A stretch of DNA of 64,000 bases from an uncultured Bacteroidales bacterium (GTDB taxonomy: Bacteria > Bacteroidota > Bacteroidia > Bacteroidales > UBA932). The stretch is from NCBI GenBank assembly GCA_934695325.1, contig CAKUVD010000001.1, positions 310,001 to 374,000 of the forward strand. Reading direction: 5' to 3'. Below the pieces are notes generated by a model. That model worked only from the letters and a program-made list of their open reading frames with translations. It was not told the origin of the DNA and searched no databases. Below are positions 62,860-64,000 of this stretch, piece by piece; position 1 is the stretch's first letter; the number at the start of each line of letters is the position of its first letter. The position numbers and the translations under genes were made by a program.

Positions 62860-64000
62860 CTATCTGAACATCAGACTCATATCAGAGGAGATGGCAGATC
62901 GGGCCGAAGCCGGAATGAACTCCCATCGGCCGATCTTTGACGGGTCTCCGAACACGTCGGCCTTGATGGTGCCGTTCTTCTGGATGTATTCGTAGAGGAG
63001 GTTGCGTATCTCATCATACCTCGCCACAATGCGGTCATCCATATTGTCCGTGTCTATGCCGGCACCTTTTGACAGAATGTCACCGCCACCTGCGGCACGA
63101 TATGATGTCATCGCTACATTGTACTGAGAATCAGCTGAGAACGGAGAGCCATCGGCCATTGACTTGATGGATACTCTCTCTCCGTAAGGCTTGGTCACAT
63201 CCACGGTATAGACAATCCCGGCGGCGGAGTCGAAATTGTAAGAGCGGTTTATGAAATGCCACCTGGCCTGGCCTGTCCTCTGATCCTCGCCGGACTCTAT
63301 CCTCAGGACGTGACCGCCTGGCGCATACGTCTGGATCCACATATCATACGAATACTCCAGATATCTGCGGATTTCATCGCCTGACATTCTTACGACGAAG
63401 AGTTGGTTCTCATAAGGATAGATGGTGAAGAGATCATTATATATCAAGTCCCCGGACTTCACTTCCTTATTGAAGGTGAGAGGTGCGGCGAATGAAATCC
63501 GAGCCGTACCTACCGACAATGACACAGCGTGTATAAGGTTCATATACGGGCACATACCGGAATATGAGTCACGCGTCAGCAAATCAGTATCCAATGAGCC
63601 GACCTTTCTGACAGTAAACTCCTTGACTTTCTCAAAGTCGGAATGGAAAGCGGCTTCCATAGCAGGATCGGACTTATCCGCATTGACCTTTATGAGATCC
63701 GCGCTGACGGTCTTGGAGATGACTTTCCCGTCTTTCAGCGTCAGATTTATGCGCCCGTGGCCGATGTTGGCCGCACGGCTGCCGGAGTTGATCAGACAGA
63801 TGCTGTCCTGCTGAACGACGACGGCTGAATGGTCGTGTGAGCAAACCAGGAAATCCACCCCTCGTAGCGTCTTGAGCAAGTCCAGTCCCTGGCTCTCGTA
63901 AATCGAGCCATCGCCCAGTCCGGTGCCGGAATGGACTGCGACAATGACCACCTGCGGGTTCTCTTTCGCACGCACCTTGTCCACATCTTCCTGGACAAGA
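62860..64000 (-). CDS. 5'-nucleotidase/UshA-like metallophosphatase, C-terminal part
   Basis: The frame is open to the window edge, so the N-terminus lies outside. About 380 residues are seen. The first part has VVIVAVHSGTG and VDFLVCSHDHS, two metal-binding His motifs of the calcineurin-like phosphoesterase domain, followed by INSGSRAANIGH. From about residue 130 on the 5'-nucleotidase C-terminal domain has YNDLFTIYPYENQLFVVRMSGDEI and a conserved TSYRAAGGGD loop. Such enzymes remove phosphate from nucleotides or sugar nucleotides in the periplasm. The GTG at 63984 is not the real start. Confidence 0.88.
   Translation of the reverse strand, partial: LVQEDVDKVRAKENPQVVIVAVHSGTGLGDGSIYESQGLDLLKTLRGVDFLVCSHDHSAVVVQQDSICLINSGSRAANIGHGRINLTLKDGKVISKTVSADLIKVNADKSDPAMEAAFHSDFEKVKEFTVRKVGSLDTDLLTRDSYSGMCPYMNLIHAVSLSVGTARISFAAPLTFNKEVKSGDLIYNDLFTIYPYENQLFVVRMSGDEIRRYLEYSYDMWIQTYAPGGHVLRIESGEDQRTGQARWHFINRSYNFDSAAGIVYTVDVTKPYGERVSIKSMADGSPFSADSQYNVAMTSYRAAGGGDILSKGAGIDTDNMDDRIVARYDEIRNLLYEYIQKNGTIKADVFGDPSKIGRWEFIPASARSAISSDMSLMFR

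Noticed and set aside
1..64000. CRISPR array, rRNA operon or tRNA genes
   Set aside because: No regularly spaced short repeats, no rRNA-like conserved stretches and no tRNA cloverleaf were recognised in any intergenic region.

Overview
The window looks like a chromosome segment of a Bacteroidota, most likely a Bacteroidales gut-type bacterium; the family level is a guess. The evidence is a SusC/SusD pair with BACON and DUF5018 surface lipoproteins, a Fibrobacter-succinogenes-type (FISUMP) lipoprotein, DUF4293, a membrane-bound LytTR regulator, an M domain-poor Clp ATPase, FabK instead of FabI, and the near absence of Shine-Dalgarno sequences. Upstream regions instead carry the Bacteroidota -7 element TAnnTTTG, in several cases exactly 20 bp after a TTTG or TTTC -33 element (gyrA, clp, dinB, phoH, fabH, acetyltransferase). 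No rRNA or tRNA gene was seen.

Layout. 1-6.8 kb: 3' end of pyruvate:ferredoxin oxidoreductase, a LysR regulator with a secreted esterase, an M16 zinc peptidase, and a LacI-type regulator. 6.8-10.6 kb: a secreted-type nuclease coupled to rfbA, divergent from rfbC-rfbB (dTDP-sugar synthesis without rfbD). 10.6-20.6 kb: a polysaccharide-utilisation-like operon read leftward in the order susC, susD, DUF5018 lipoprotein, GHL10-like hydrolase, BACON lipoprotein. 20.8-28.6 kb: a secreted metallo-beta-lactamase-fold protein, glutamate synthase large subunit, a small exported protein and a phenylacetate-CoA-ligase-like enzyme, all leftward. 28.8-35.8 kb: XRE regulator, DNA polymerase IV, 4-alpha-glucanotransferase, phosphoglucomutase and PhoH. 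35.9-47.8 kb: TPR protein and gyrA, divergent from clp and a HAD phosphatase, then nucleoside phosphorylase, a secreted esterase, an AI-2E-type permease, DUF4293 and LytTR. 48-51.8 kb: a fatty-acid synthesis run fabH, fabK, fabF, fabZ. 51.8-56 kb: queF, a queuosine-precursor permease, release factor 1, a GNAT-like protein and a DUF2147 protein.

56-62.8 kb is the accessory part. It holds remnants of two ATPase families, a frameshifted Rpn/PD-(D/E)XK transposase-like gene flanked by 100-bp direct repeats, a small orphan gene, and a giant coiled-coil FISUMP lipoprotein. The signal peptide of that lipoprotein is interrupted by a run of nine G. One more G would join a perfect lipoprotein leader to the rest of the protein, so it is a strong candidate for on/off phase variation. 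The window ends inside a UshA-like 5'-nucleotidase.

The most noteworthy items are the G tract in the giant lipoprotein, the repeat-flanked decayed ATPase/Rpn locus, a family of three near-identical GATGACC stem-loops between genes, and several undescribed palindromes next to promoters (malQ, fabH, XRE gene, lipoprotein gene). All functional statements come from reading motifs by eye; no database search was run.
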